From Capnocytophaga granulosa ATCC 51502 (lineage in GTDB: Bacteria; Bacteroidota; Bacteroidia; Flavobacteriales; Flavobacteriaceae), in NCBI RefSeq assembly GCF_000411115.1, contig NZ_KE150242.1, positions 552,218 to 616,217 of the forward strand: a DNA stretch of 64,000 nt, given 5' to 3'. This document shows, in pieces, positions 15,959-23,743 of the stretch. The translations under genes were made by a program, and so were the position numbers. Every line of letters starts with the position of its first letter. The first letter of the stretch is position 1. Under the pieces are notes generated by a model. It was not told the origin of the DNA. It did not search any database and saw only the letters and a program-made list of their open reading frames with translations.

Positions 15959-16414
15959 GTGGAAACAAATAGATTAGATTATTTAATTGATAAAATAACA
16001 GACTATTGGAATGAATATGTAACAGACAATATCGCTTTTTTGAAAAAAGAAGTGTTATTTATCTCAGAATTCTTCCATTTAATAAATTTTTCTATATTCC
16101 CAATATCAATAGAAGAAATTGAATATCAAATAGCTAATATTGAGAATGACAATCAAAAGTTTCTGAATAATTCAGTTACTTTGAATAAAAAAATCTCAAG
16201 TACTTTACTGGAATATAAGACTTTTAAAGAAATGTCAGAAGTAGAGAAAAAATTGTTTGATTTATTTATATGTTTCTTTGTGGGAGGGGTAGAAGATAGC
16301 GAGCTTATAATAGAATATGCTTCTTATGATTTACTTATTCTTGGAGTTCCAGAAGAAACTATAATTAAAAAATTATATCAACATTTTGGTGATATTATAG
16401 ATTATCAAAAATGA
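15959..16414 (+). CDS. Hypothetical 151-aa helical protein, probable immunity
   Basis: Starts with GTG at 15959; no nearby in-frame ATG precedes the conserved-looking opening ETNRLDYLIDKITDYWNEYV. Almost entirely alpha-helical and acidic, with LFDLFICFFVGGVEDSELII near the middle. No signal peptide and no family I recognise. It is flanked on both sides by spacer repeats like its neighbours, so I infer the same kind of immunity cassette without a toxin. Confidence 0.5.
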   Translation: METNRLDYLIDKITDYWNEYVTDNIAFLKKEVLFISEFFHLINFSIFPISIEEIEYQIANIENDNQKFLNNSVTLNKKISSTLLEYKTFKEMSEVEKKLFDLFICFFVGGVEDSELIIEYASYDLLILGVPEETIIKKLYQHFGDIIDYQK

Positions 16415-16570
16415 TAATAATATTTCAGACGTGATGTTAAAATCTCAATAGATTTACAATCAATAAAATACAAAGAAAACAAACCCTATTTCCTTTACTA
16501 CCATAGAGATAAACGTTTTTTAAACCTAATTGATAGAGGGCAAAAGCGACACATTTGTGCTAGTGGGGAA
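16415..16570 (+). repeat. Spacer repeat, copy 4 (diverged)
   Basis: Shares ATGTTAAAATCTCAA, the CAATAAAATACAAA block, CCATAGAGATAAACG and the TTTAAACCTA block with the other copies. It is more diverged, and the 3' hairpins are degraded. Confidence 0.6.
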
Positions 16571-16607
16571 CTATTACCTGAAGTTTTGCAAAACTAAATG
16601 AAGAATA

Positions 16608-16934
16608 ATGAGCTATAGGATATTTATTGGGAATGATATTGATAAATTATCTGATTTTATAGAATTATATATTTTTAATAAAACAGAACATATCAATTTA
16701 TTTAGAACATTGAAGGAGTTAAAATTACTCTTTCCCATAATTAGAGAATTAGAAGATTATAGTGAAGATGTCAATTTGTATAAAAAGGAAATTGAAGAAC
16801 TGATAGAAGAGATAGAGAAGATACAAAAAAATGATAGCCTAAAAAATAATTATTTTTTGGATTCTTTATATATTAGTGCTAAAAAAGCTTTAGATAAAGA
16901 TTTACAATTAATATGTATAGGAGAAGAAGATTAG
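16608..16934 (+). CDS. Hypothetical 108-aa protein, probable immunity
   Basis: Soluble, acidic, largely helical (KKEIEELIEEIEKIQKN coiled-coil-like stretch around residues 63-80). Starts MSYRIFIGNDIDKLSDFIELYIF. No known family. The next spacer copy begins just after its stop. Classed with the island's orphan immunity genes by size, composition and position only. Confidence 0.48.
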   Translation: MSYRIFIGNDIDKLSDFIELYIFNKTEHINLFRTLKELKLLFPIIRELEDYSEDVNLYKKEIEELIEEIEKIQKNDSLKNNYFLDSLYISAKKALDKDLQLICIGEED

Positions 16935-16962
16935 GTAATGGATAATAAAACCTATATGTTGG

Positions 16963-17241
16963 GTAATGTATCAGATGTGTTGTCAAAATCCCAACAACTT
17001 AACTATCAGTAAAATACAAATGGTTAAAACCTTATTTCCCTTTACCCACTATAGAGATAAGCGTTTTTAAAGCCTATAAAGTGTTCTAAATGACATGAGT
17101 TCGGTATAACAGAAATCGCCTACAGAATTTCCCTTGTTGGTGTGTTTCTTACAGTTTGTACCTACTACTCAGTAGAGCCTTCGGCTCTTTATGGGAGCTA
17201 TAAGCTCTTCCTATGATAGGCACAAGCTGCAAACTTGCGCC
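16963..17241 (+). repeat. Spacer repeat, copy 5 (full length)
   Basis: About 280 bp and the closest relative of copy 1. The 3' part holds three hairpins: GAGCC-ttc-GGCTC, GAGCT-tat-AAGCTC, and GGCaCAAGCT-gca-AACTTGcGCC (17219-17241). Compared with copies 1 and 6, a stem pair has changed from G-C to A-T, a compensatory change. From 17242 to 17440 I see no gene. Confidence 0.75.
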
Positions 17242-17440
17242 AGCGGAGGAGACCAATTTTTAATTTGCTCTTTTTCAAGGGCGAATTGCTCACATACTCC
17301 GCTCTCGCGGACTTTGCCCCTACACCTGCACATGCTAATTTTTCGCAAACCACTTCTGTTTGACTATAAAGAAACTATCACAACCGTCAATCGCTTTACT
17401 TAATACTTTCAGTTTGTCATAGCCCTTTATCCTAATAACA

Positions 17441-17932
17441 TTATTCTCTGCTTTCCAAATTTGTAATAAATTCCTTAAATGAAGATGCAACTATAATAGC
17501 TTTGTCGGGATCATATCCAAAATCCTCATAATCTATATACTTCACCTCCCCACTTTGAATATCTATCCAAAAATCATTATCCCCATCATTAAAAGCAAAA
17601 GGAAAATGAAAATCAATAAACTCATCAAAATCTTGTGAATATCCCTCTCTTCTTGAAAGTGCCCTTGTTATACTCATACTGGATTCGCTTCCTATCTTGG
17701 GTATGTTATAGAATCCTCTAACCTCTATTGTTTTCTTGACTCCTCGTTCATTATAGCATAGATAAGGAGCTTTATTAAAATACCCTCCATTGCTTAACAA
17801 GTAAAAATCTATAAAATCCTCCTTATCAAGGAATGAATAAGGGATTTCTTCTTCTATATCTTCCAATAGAATCGGATAAGCGCTCCTTTCTATAGAAATC
17901 CCTTTACTTTGTAATAATTCTACTAAATTCAT
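17441..17932 (-). CDS. SMI1/KNR4-type (SUKH) immunity protein
   Basis: A 163-aa soluble protein with SUKH-type sequence features: an N-terminal LEDIEEEIPYSFLDKEDFIDFYLLSNGGYF block (the I-P-x-x-[FY] ... LSNGG signature) and a distal FAFNDGDNDFWIDIQSGEVKYIDYED strand pair. SUKH proteins are widespread immunity proteins of polymorphic toxin systems. It is the only gene of the island on the minus strand, and no toxin is adjacent. It marks the far end of the array, next to the last spacer piece. Confidence 0.8.
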   Translation of the reverse strand: MNLVELLQSKGISIERSAYPILLEDIEEEIPYSFLDKEDFIDFYLLSNGGYFNKAPYLCYNERGVKKTIEVRGFYNIPKIGSESSMSITRALSRREGYSQDFDEFIDFHFPFAFNDGDNDFWIDIQSGEVKYIDYEDFGYDPDKAIIVASSFKEFITNLESRE

Positions 17933-17944
17933 AATTTTAGGATT

Positions 17945-18020
17945 TAGCCCTTTAAGAATGAGCTATAAGCCCTTATTATAGTAGGCACGAGCTGCAAGCT
18001 CGCGCCAGCAGAGGGGAGAC
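17945..18020 (+). repeat. Spacer repeat, copy 6 (3' end only)
   Basis: Contains GAGCTATAAGC and the terminal hairpin GGCaCGAGCT-gca-AGCTCGcGCC (17984-18006), followed by AGCAGAGGGGAGAC, as at the ends of the other copies. Confidence 0.65.
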
Positions 18021-18147
18021 AAACAGGTTAAATGGTTACAAGGGCAAAGATACTACTTTTTTTCTGAGTTTTGAGCTTTAAGTTTTGAATTTTGAGTTAG
18101 TTGCTAATGTAAATCAATAGGTTAAAAATCGCTTTCTTAATTAGTTG

Positions 18148-18267
18148 ATAAACAATAAATTATATCTAATTAGTTAAGACGCAATAAATTGCGTCTCTAC
18201 GGAGGACTATGCTAGGTGAGGATTTATCTTAGCTAAGGTCTGGGTAGAGACGCAATAAATTGTTTAT
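18148..18267. mobile_element. 120-bp MITE/REP-like palindromic element
   Basis: Flanked by inverted ends ATAAACAAT (18148-18156) and ATTGTTTAT (18259-18267). Inside are a perfect palindrome GACGCAAT-aa-ATTGCGTC (18178-18195), extended by TCTAC, and an inverted copy GTAGAGACGCAATA starting at 18244. There is no coding capacity. The GTAGAGACGCAA motif resembles dispersed repeats of bacterial genomes. It lies at the border between island and core genome. Confidence 0.55.
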
Positions 18268-18288
18268 TAGAAAGTTAGCAAATTGTAT

Positions 18289-20052
18289 TTATTTTTTCAC
18301 TTCTACAATGCTATCATTGACAGCCTTATAGATGCCACGAGGATATAGATTACCTCGCTTCATGGTAGGGAATTGGGTAAATTTGGCCATTTTCCCTTGG
18401 GGAAGGAAGAGCTTGAGATATACCCTTTGCATACGATAAGGGTTGCCTTTCTTTAGGAGGAAACCATCGGGGAGGTTTAGCGTATCCCCTACCATCTCTA
18501 TGGGGTATTCTATCTTTTGGGCATTCTCTATGGCCTCATCGGTGTCTCCTCCTTGAGAAGTCGTTTTTATTAGCAAATAAGGCGCTTGCTGTTGGGTTGT
18601 GCCTAAGCCTAAGAAGTGTACATTCCCACTTCGCCCTACTCCTTTGCTATCAACTAAGAGGCTATAAGAGAAGGGGGTTATTGTTTTTTCACGAACAAAA
18701 AGTGTATCGGAAGTCAAGGCAATAGGATGCTTTTCTTCTACTGTATTGTAAGATATAAAACTCCTTGAAGCACTCGTTACCAAGGCAAATACCCCCAAGA
18801 AGCTCACCAAGGTAATCAGGATATTTCCTGCAAACCACCAGCGAGGTGTTTGGTAACCCTTGGCAGAAAACACCTTCATTATCAAAAGCGTAAAGATAGA
18901 GATAAAAAGCACTATCAAAAGAGTAGTAGAGAGGTAAAACAACACCTGTTGCCAGCTTTTGGTTAGGACAAAATCTAAATAATCATGCAAGAGTACCAAG
19001 GAAGCCCCACTGAAAATTCCTATTCCTAAGAGGGCAGAGAGCACCACCAAAAGCAAGATAAAGACGATAAAGATGAATATCATCACTAAGAAATAGCTTG
19101 CCCCCTTGAACATGATATGGAAAAACTGCCCCAAAATAGAGCGAGAGTGTCTTTGTGGCGCGGTATTGTCCGCCAATGGCATGGGACTACTCTCTTGCTG
19201 CTTATCCTGCCCGCTATCAGACTCGTTATCCTTTTTAAGACCATAAGCCAAGAACCCATAAAGGAGCACAAAAAGTAGCGCACGCCCATGAGTAGAGATA
19301 AGAGCCGCTATCATACAGCAGATAACCCCTATTCTCAGCCAAATAGATGAGATAGAAAAGTACTTAGCCAATCCGCCCAAGACCCCCATCAGCCACTTAT
19401 CGGAAGTGCTTCTAAGCCACTGACGTTTTTTGGGGGCTTCTTCTTCGTCTTTGTGAGAGGAAATCGTATCAATATTCACCTCTAACCCCTTCATTTCCAA
19501 TTTTTCAGCAGTTGTTTTTGCAGGCGGAATCACCAGCCAAAGCACTACATAAAGGAGTATAGAGAAGGTAGAGAGCGACATGGCAGACCCGTTGAAAGTG
19601 AAGGACAAAATTCCGATATTCAAGAGGATCGGCAGCATATAGATGATTCTAAGGAGGGTTACATCTATCTGGAAATAGTAGCTTAGGCCAGAGAGTACTC
19701 CGCCTATACTCCCTTTGTTTATATCACGATAGAGTTTTCTGCTTCTTAGTGGGAGTACTGGAGCAGATTTTTCAAAAGTAAGTTCTTCATCGTCCTGTAC
19801 ATATTGTTCAGGCTTACCCATTACTTGTATTAAGTAATCTATATCAGAAGAAGTAACTACTTCGGTATTTTGCATACGTGCTCTGAGGAGTTCGGCCATG
19901 CGCTGTTCTACATCGGTGAGTATTTCGTCCGTATCAGCAGATTGACCTAAGTATTGGCGCACCTTGGTAAGGTAGGCAGAGAGCTGGGAAGCGGCACCAT
20001 TTTCTATGATAAAAGAAAAGCCTCCTAAACTGATGTTATGTGTTTTGTCCAT
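18289..20052 (-). CDS. PspC-domain inner-membrane protein, two PspC modules
   Basis: A 587-aa protein. The N-terminal cytoplasmic part (1-105) has a helical region found in Bacteroidota PspC proteins. Two PspC modules follow, each a basic-aromatic entry and a hydrophobic hairpin: RKLYRDINKGSIGGVLSGLSYYF (about 103) and RSTSDKWLMGVLGGLAKYF (about 213). Several more membrane helices (roughly 255-275, 315-350, 370-390, 408-425) lead to a C-terminal periplasmic beta-rich domain. PspC proteins sense envelope stress. It is preceded by 2 bp by a PadR regulator gene, a pairing common in this phylum that suggests PadR controls the operon. Confidence 0.85.
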   Translation of the reverse strand: MDKTHNISLGGFSFIIENGAASQLSAYLTKVRQYLGQSADTDEILTDVEQRMAELLRARMQNTEVVTSSDIDYLIQVMGKPEQYVQDDEELTFEKSAPVLPLRSRKLYRDINKGSIGGVLSGLSYYFQIDVTLLRIIYMLPILLNIGILSFTFNGSAMSLSTFSILLYVVLWLVIPPAKTTAEKLEMKGLEVNIDTISSHKDEEEAPKKRQWLRSTSDKWLMGVLGGLAKYFSISSIWLRIGVICCMIAALISTHGRALLFVLLYGFLAYGLKKDNESDSGQDKQQESSPMPLADNTAPQRHSRSILGQFFHIMFKGASYFLVMIFIFIVFILLLVVLSALLGIGIFSGASLVLLHDYLDFVLTKSWQQVLFYLSTTLLIVLFISIFTLLIMKVFSAKGYQTPRWWFAGNILITLVSFLGVFALVTSASRSFISYNTVEEKHPIALTSDTLFVREKTITPFSYSLLVDSKGVGRSGNVHFLGLGTTQQQAPYLLIKTTSQGGDTDEAIENAQKIEYPIEMVGDTLNLPDGFLLKKGNPYRMQRVYLKLFLPQGKMAKFTQFPTMKRGNLYPRGIYKAVNDSIVEVKK

Positions 20053-20054
20053 GA

Positions 20055-20387
20055 TTAAATAAGTTGGTTTATTGTGGTTTGTAATTCATTCCAAGAGGCA
20101 AGGGCTTCGTTAAGGAAGGTGTTGCCCTTGTCGGTAAGGGTGTAATACTTTCTCGGCGGCCCTTCGGTAGACTCACGCCAAGAATAGTTAAGTAAGGAAG
20201 CATTTTTCAGTCGGGTCATCAGCGGGTAGAGCGTTCCCTCTACCACGATCATATCCGCCTCCTTAAGCGCTTCCATGATGTCCGATGCGTAGGCTTCCTT
20301 CTTCTTATGGATGATAGAAAGAATACACATCTCCAAGACCCCTTTTCGCATCTGGGTTTTGATCTTCTCTAAATTAATTGTTTCCAT
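20055..20387 (-). CDS. PadR-family transcriptional regulator
   Basis: A 110-aa winged-helix protein: the QMRKGVLEMCILSIIHKKKEAYASDIMEAL HTH, the VVEGTLYPLMTRLKNASLL recognition region and the wing PPRKYYTLTDKG are all diagnostic. Likely autoregulates and controls the PspC gene that follows 2 bp later. A TAATTTTG -7 box at 20408-20415 excludes the in-frame start at 20438. ATG at 20393 or 20387 is possible; I prefer METINLEK at 20387. Confidence 0.92.
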   Translation of the reverse strand: METINLEKIKTQMRKGVLEMCILSIIHKKKEAYASDIMEALKEADMIVVEGTLYPLMTRLKNASLLNYSWRESTEGPPRKYYTLTDKGNTFLNEALASWNELQTTINQLI

Positions 20388-20407
20388 AAACATCTGATTT
20401 GACCCTG

Positions 20408-20415
20408 CAAAATTA
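20408..20415 (-). promoter_or_regulatory. -7 box (TAATTTTG) for padR-pspC
   Basis: TAnnTTTG on the minus strand, about 20 bp before the chosen start. Confidence 0.6.
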
Positions 20416-20454
20416 CAAATAATTTCAGTACTATGCAAAACAAAGTAGCTTTTT

Positions 20455-20530
20455 TTTAATTGTTAATTATTAATGGTTAATTGTTAACGATTAAAATTAA
20501 CAATTGACAACTAACAATTAACAATTATAA
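20455..20530. repeat. ATTGTTAATTA-type degenerate repeat hairpin
   Basis: Reiterated variants of TTAATTGTTAA, then their inverse (TTAACAATTG, AACAATTAACAATT). It lies between two divergent promoters (padR and the acyl-CoA reductase), so it cannot act simply as a terminator for convergent genes. Confidence 0.5.
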
Positions 20531-20534
20531 TTCG

Positions 20535-20542
20535 TATATTTG
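20535..20542 (+). promoter_or_regulatory. -7 box (TATATTTG) for the acyl-CoA reductase gene
   Basis: TAnnTTTG match covering a possible TTG start at 20540, so the start must be downstream (20555 or 20564). Confidence 0.6.
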
Positions 20543-20563
20543 TGGTTTGAAAAAATGATTTTG

Positions 20564-21604
20564 ATGCAGACTTTAGAACAGAGAATACAAGGGATAGCTG
20601 CCTTAGGTGCTATGCTTAGGGACTATTTCCTCTATGGGAAGGAAGCTCCTATATATGCCGAAGTGGAAGCCGCTGTTGAAAAAGCGGAGCAGCAGAACGC
20701 ATGGTTTGACAGGGAGAACTGCCTTTTTGCACTGAAACACTGGGCAGGTCTTTTGAAAGAAGATGGCTTACGGACGTGGCTTTCCCCTTATACTATAGCA
20801 GAAAAAACACCCAAACAAGTAGCTCTTGTCTTGGCTGGGAATATTCCTATGGTAGGCTTTCATGACCTACTCTGCGCATTGCTCTCAGGGCATAAAGCCT
20901 TGGTGAAACTCTCCTCTAATGACAAAGTATTACTCCCCTTTTTAGTTAAGAAACTTGAGGAAATAGCTCCTGAATTTCAGGGAAAGGTACAATTTACTGA
21001 AGAGAAACTCCATGATTTCGACGCTGTGATTGCCACAGGAAGTAATAATACCGCCCGCTATTTTGAGTATTACTTTGGGCAAAAGCGACATATCATTCGT
21101 CGCAATCGCAATTCGGTAGCGGTGCTTACAGGAGAAGAGACTCCAGAGGAGTTGTTCCTATTAGGAGAAGACATCTTTAGGTATTTTGGATTGGGCTGTA
21201 GAAGTATTTCTAAGCTATTTGTCCCTGAAGACTATGATTTTGTTGCTTTTTTTGAGGCCATCTATCCTTATCATACACTTTTAGACCATCAGAAGTACGT
21301 CAATAACTACGATTATAACAAGGCGGTATACCTTATGAGTCTGTTCCAACTCTTAGAAAACGGGTTTCTACTCCTAAAAGAAGATGAGAAATACGCCTCC
21401 CCTATCGCCACACTTTTCTATGAGCGATATAAAAATATACCCAGTCTCTTACAACGTTTGGAAACGGATAAAGAACAGATCCAGTGTATAGTAGGGGGAG
21501 CAGCTATTCCCCAGGCCGTCGGATTCGGACAGAGCCAAGTGCCGTCACTTGCCGATTATGCCGATGGCGTAGATACTATGGCTTTCTTAAATAGTATTAA
21601 TTAA
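20564..21604 (+). CDS. LuxC-like acyl-CoA reductase
   Basis: A 346-aa protein of the acyl-CoA reductase (LuxC-type) branch of the aldehyde dehydrogenase superfamily. Visible are VALVLAGNIPMVGFHDLLCALLSGHKALVKLSS (cofactor-binding region), AVIATGSNNTARYFEYYFG, and the catalytic cysteine in FRYFGLGCRSISKLFVP. It would reduce an acyl-CoA to the aldehyde. It is widespread in Bacteroidota near serC, as here (60 bp upstream), but no direct pathway link is established. The start at 20564 (MQTLEQRIQG) fits family N termini and the promoter position. Confidence 0.8.
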   Translation: MQTLEQRIQGIAALGAMLRDYFLYGKEAPIYAEVEAAVEKAEQQNAWFDRENCLFALKHWAGLLKEDGLRTWLSPYTIAEKTPKQVALVLAGNIPMVGFHDLLCALLSGHKALVKLSSNDKVLLPFLVKKLEEIAPEFQGKVQFTEEKLHDFDAVIATGSNNTARYFEYYFGQKRHIIRRNRNSVAVLTGEETPEELFLLGEDIFRYFGLGCRSISKLFVPEDYDFVAFFEAIYPYHTLLDHQKYVNNYDYNKAVYLMSLFQLLENGFLLLKEDEKYASPIATLFYERYKNIPSLLQRLETDKEQIQCIVGGAAIPQAVGFGQSQVPSLADYADGVDTMAFLNSIN

Positions 21605-21628
21605 TTTGGTTGGCATATTTTTTAGTTC

Positions 21629-21636
21629 TAATTTTG
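21629..21636 (+). promoter_or_regulatory. -33/-7 promoter (TTGG, TAATTTTG) for serC-serA
   Basis: The -7 box TAATTTTG with TTGG at 21610-21613, an acceptable spacing. It drives serC and probably serA. Confidence 0.6.
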
Positions 21637-21663
21637 CCGCCTACCTATATATAGAAAAAAGAT

Positions 21664-22728
21664 ATGAAAAAACATAATTTTAGTGCAGGACCCTCTATTC
21701 TCCCTACAGAGGTATTTGAGAAAGCCTCCCAAGCGGTTATAGAGTTGGAAGGCACAGGACTTTCCATCTTGGAGATGTCCCACCGCAGCAAAGAGTTTGT
21801 TGCTATCATGGAGCGAGCCAGAGCTTTGGCGTTGGAACTGGCAGGTCTTACAGGTAAGGGCTACCAAGCCTTATTCCTACAAGGCGGTGCTAGTTTGCAC
21901 TTCTATGCCTCCGCTCTGAACCTATTGGAACGCAAGGGGGCTTATATAGACACCGGTACTTGGGCACATAAGGCAGAAGTGGAAGCTCAGTTTGTAGGTG
22001 CTACAGAAGTAATAGCCTCTTCTAGAGAAAACGGCTATCGCAATATACCTAAAGAATATGTCCTTCCCAAGGATGCCGATTACCTACATATTACGACCAA
22101 CAACACCATCTATGGTACGGAGTACTTTGAGTACCCCAAGGTATCAGTTCCCTTGGTAGCCGATATGAGTTCAGATATTTTTTCTAAGGAAATGCCTTTT
22201 GATGACTTTGGCCTTATCTATGCAGGGGCTCAGAAAAACATAGGCGCCGTAGGTACTACCTTGATTATCGTATGTGAGGATATATTAGGCAAGGTAAGCC
22301 ATAAGATTCCTACCCACCTGGACTATCAGGTACATATCAAGAACGAGAGTATGACCAATACACCTCCTACCTTTGCTGTATACACCTGTCTGCTTACCAT
22401 GGAATGGCTTAAAAAGCAAGGCGGTGTTGCAGCTATAGAAGTTAAGAATAAGGAAAAAGCACGCCTGCTCTATGAAGAAGTTGATCGTAATCCCCTATTC
22501 AAAGGCTATGCCGATGTAAAAGACCGTTCGCGCATGAATGTTGTCTTTAATTTGGTAGATGAATCCCTTAGTGATCGCTTCAATGCTCTATGGACAGAAG
22601 CTGGTATTAGCGGCATCAAGGGTCATAGAAGTGTAGGAGGGTATCGTGCCTCTATCTATAATGCACTCCCTATAGAAAGTGTACAATTGCTTATAGAGGT
22701 GATGCAACATTTTGAAAAAACAGTGTAA
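21664..22728 (+). CDS. serC: Phosphoserine aminotransferase
   Basis: A PLP enzyme that converts 3-phosphohydroxypyruvate and glutamate to phosphoserine (serine and possibly vitamin B6 biosynthesis). 354 aa, the usual length. It begins MKKHNFSAGPSILP, typical of SerC; the PLP-lysine segment is DFGLIYAGAQKNIGAVG, with the lysine in AQKN. The C-terminal GHRSVGGYRASIYNALP is also diagnostic. It is followed 10 bp later by serA in the same direction: a serine operon. serB is not in the window. Confidence 0.95.
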   Translation: MKKHNFSAGPSILPTEVFEKASQAVIELEGTGLSILEMSHRSKEFVAIMERARALALELAGLTGKGYQALFLQGGASLHFYASALNLLERKGAYIDTGTWAHKAEVEAQFVGATEVIASSRENGYRNIPKEYVLPKDADYLHITTNNTIYGTEYFEYPKVSVPLVADMSSDIFSKEMPFDDFGLIYAGAQKNIGAVGTTLIIVCEDILGKVSHKIPTHLDYQVHIKNESMTNTPPTFAVYTCLLTMEWLKKQGGVAAIEVKNKEKARLLYEEVDRNPLFKGYADVKDRSRMNVVFNLVDESLSDRFNALWTEAGISGIKGHRSVGGYRASIYNALPIESVQLLIEVMQHFEKTV

Positions 22729-22738
22729 ATACCTATTT

Positions 22739-23695
22739 ATGAAGATATTAGCTAACGATGGCCTTAGCGAAAAAGCTATAAAAACCCTTGAAGGAGCAGG
22801 TTTTGAAGTACTCACCACCAAGGTTGCTCAAAACCAATTAGCACCTTTCATCAATGAAGAGCAGATAGACATTCTATTGGTACGCTCAGCCACCCAAGCC
22901 AAGAGAGACCTTATAGATGCTTGTCCAGCCCTAAAGCTCATCGGTCGTGGAGGGGTAGGCATGGACAATATAGATGTCGTCTATGCCCAAGAGAAAGGCA
23001 TTAAGGTTATCAATACCCCCAATGCCTCCTCCCATTCGGTAGCAGAGCTTACTTTTGCCCATCTCTTTTCAGGAGTTCGTTTTCTCTATGATGCCAACCG
23101 CAACATGCCTCTGGAGGGAGACACCCGCTTCAATGAACTTAAAAAAGACTATGCCAATGGGCATGAACTCAGGGGAAAGACCCTAGGTATCATAGGATTG
23201 GGACGTATAGGGAGGGCGGTAGCTACCATCGCCTTAGGGCTAGGTATGAAGGTCATCGCTTATGATCCTGAGCAACAAGAAGCCACCATTACACTTTCCT
23301 TCTTTGACGGGCATAGTCTTGACTTTGTGATCAAGACTATTAGTAAGAAAGAAGTTCTTGAAGAAGCCGATTTTATCACCTTACACATTCCTGCACAGAA
23401 GGAAGCTGTCATAGGAGAGAAAGAGTTTCAACAGATGAAAGATGGTGTAGGCATCGTCAATGTAGCGCGTGGAGGCGTAATAGACGAAGAAGCTCTACTA
23501 CATGCTTTGGAACATGAGAAGGTCGCCTTTGCGGGCTTAGATGTATTTGAGGGAGAGCCTACCCCCTCTATCCGTATTCTTATGCACCCGCGAGTATCCC
23601 TCTCCCCACATATAGGAGCCGCCACTCTTGAGGCACAAGAGCGGGTAGGTGATGAACTGGCGGAACAGATAATAAAAATGATGAGTGAAAAGTGA
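22739..23695 (+). CDS. serA: D-3-phosphoglycerate dehydrogenase, short form
   Basis: Oxidises 3-phosphoglycerate to 3-phosphohydroxypyruvate, first step of the serine pathway. 318 aa, without the C-terminal ACT regulatory domain, as in many Bacteroidota. The NAD-binding motif GLGRIGRAVATIALGLG is followed by YD, the acidic end of the second strand. Catalytic residues lie in VARGGVIDEEALLHAL and LSPHIGAAT (histidine). I start at the ATG at 22739, 10 bp after serC; the extension to 22712 would overlap serC. A hairpin with a T-run follows. Confidence 0.92.
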   Translation: MKILANDGLSEKAIKTLEGAGFEVLTTKVAQNQLAPFINEEQIDILLVRSATQAKRDLIDACPALKLIGRGGVGMDNIDVVYAQEKGIKVINTPNASSHSVAELTFAHLFSGVRFLYDANRNMPLEGDTRFNELKKDYANGHELRGKTLGIIGLGRIGRAVATIALGLGMKVIAYDPEQQEATITLSFFDGHSLDFVIKTISKKEVLEEADFITLHIPAQKEAVIGEKEFQQMKDGVGIVNVARGGVIDEEALLHALEHEKVAFAGLDVFEGEPTPSIRILMHPRVSLSPHIGAATLEAQERVGDELAEQIIKMMSEK

Positions 23696-23707
23696 TAAGT
23701 AAAAATA

Positions 23708-23740
23708 TAGGGACGAATAGAAATTCGTCCCTACTTTTTT
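23708..23740 (+). terminator. serA terminator, REP-like hairpin
   Basis: TAGGGACGAAT (23708-23718) and ATTCGTCCCTA (23723-23733), followed by a T-run (CTTTTTTG). The motif TAGGGACGAA belongs to the same loose family as hairpins at 18178 and 26534. Confidence 0.8.
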
Positions 23741-23743
23741 GTT

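Noticed and set aside
17191..17403. 70-codon plus-strand frame in the fifth spacer copy
   Set aside because: Consists of the spacer's hairpins, and the same DNA in other copies is not open. Treated as non-coding.
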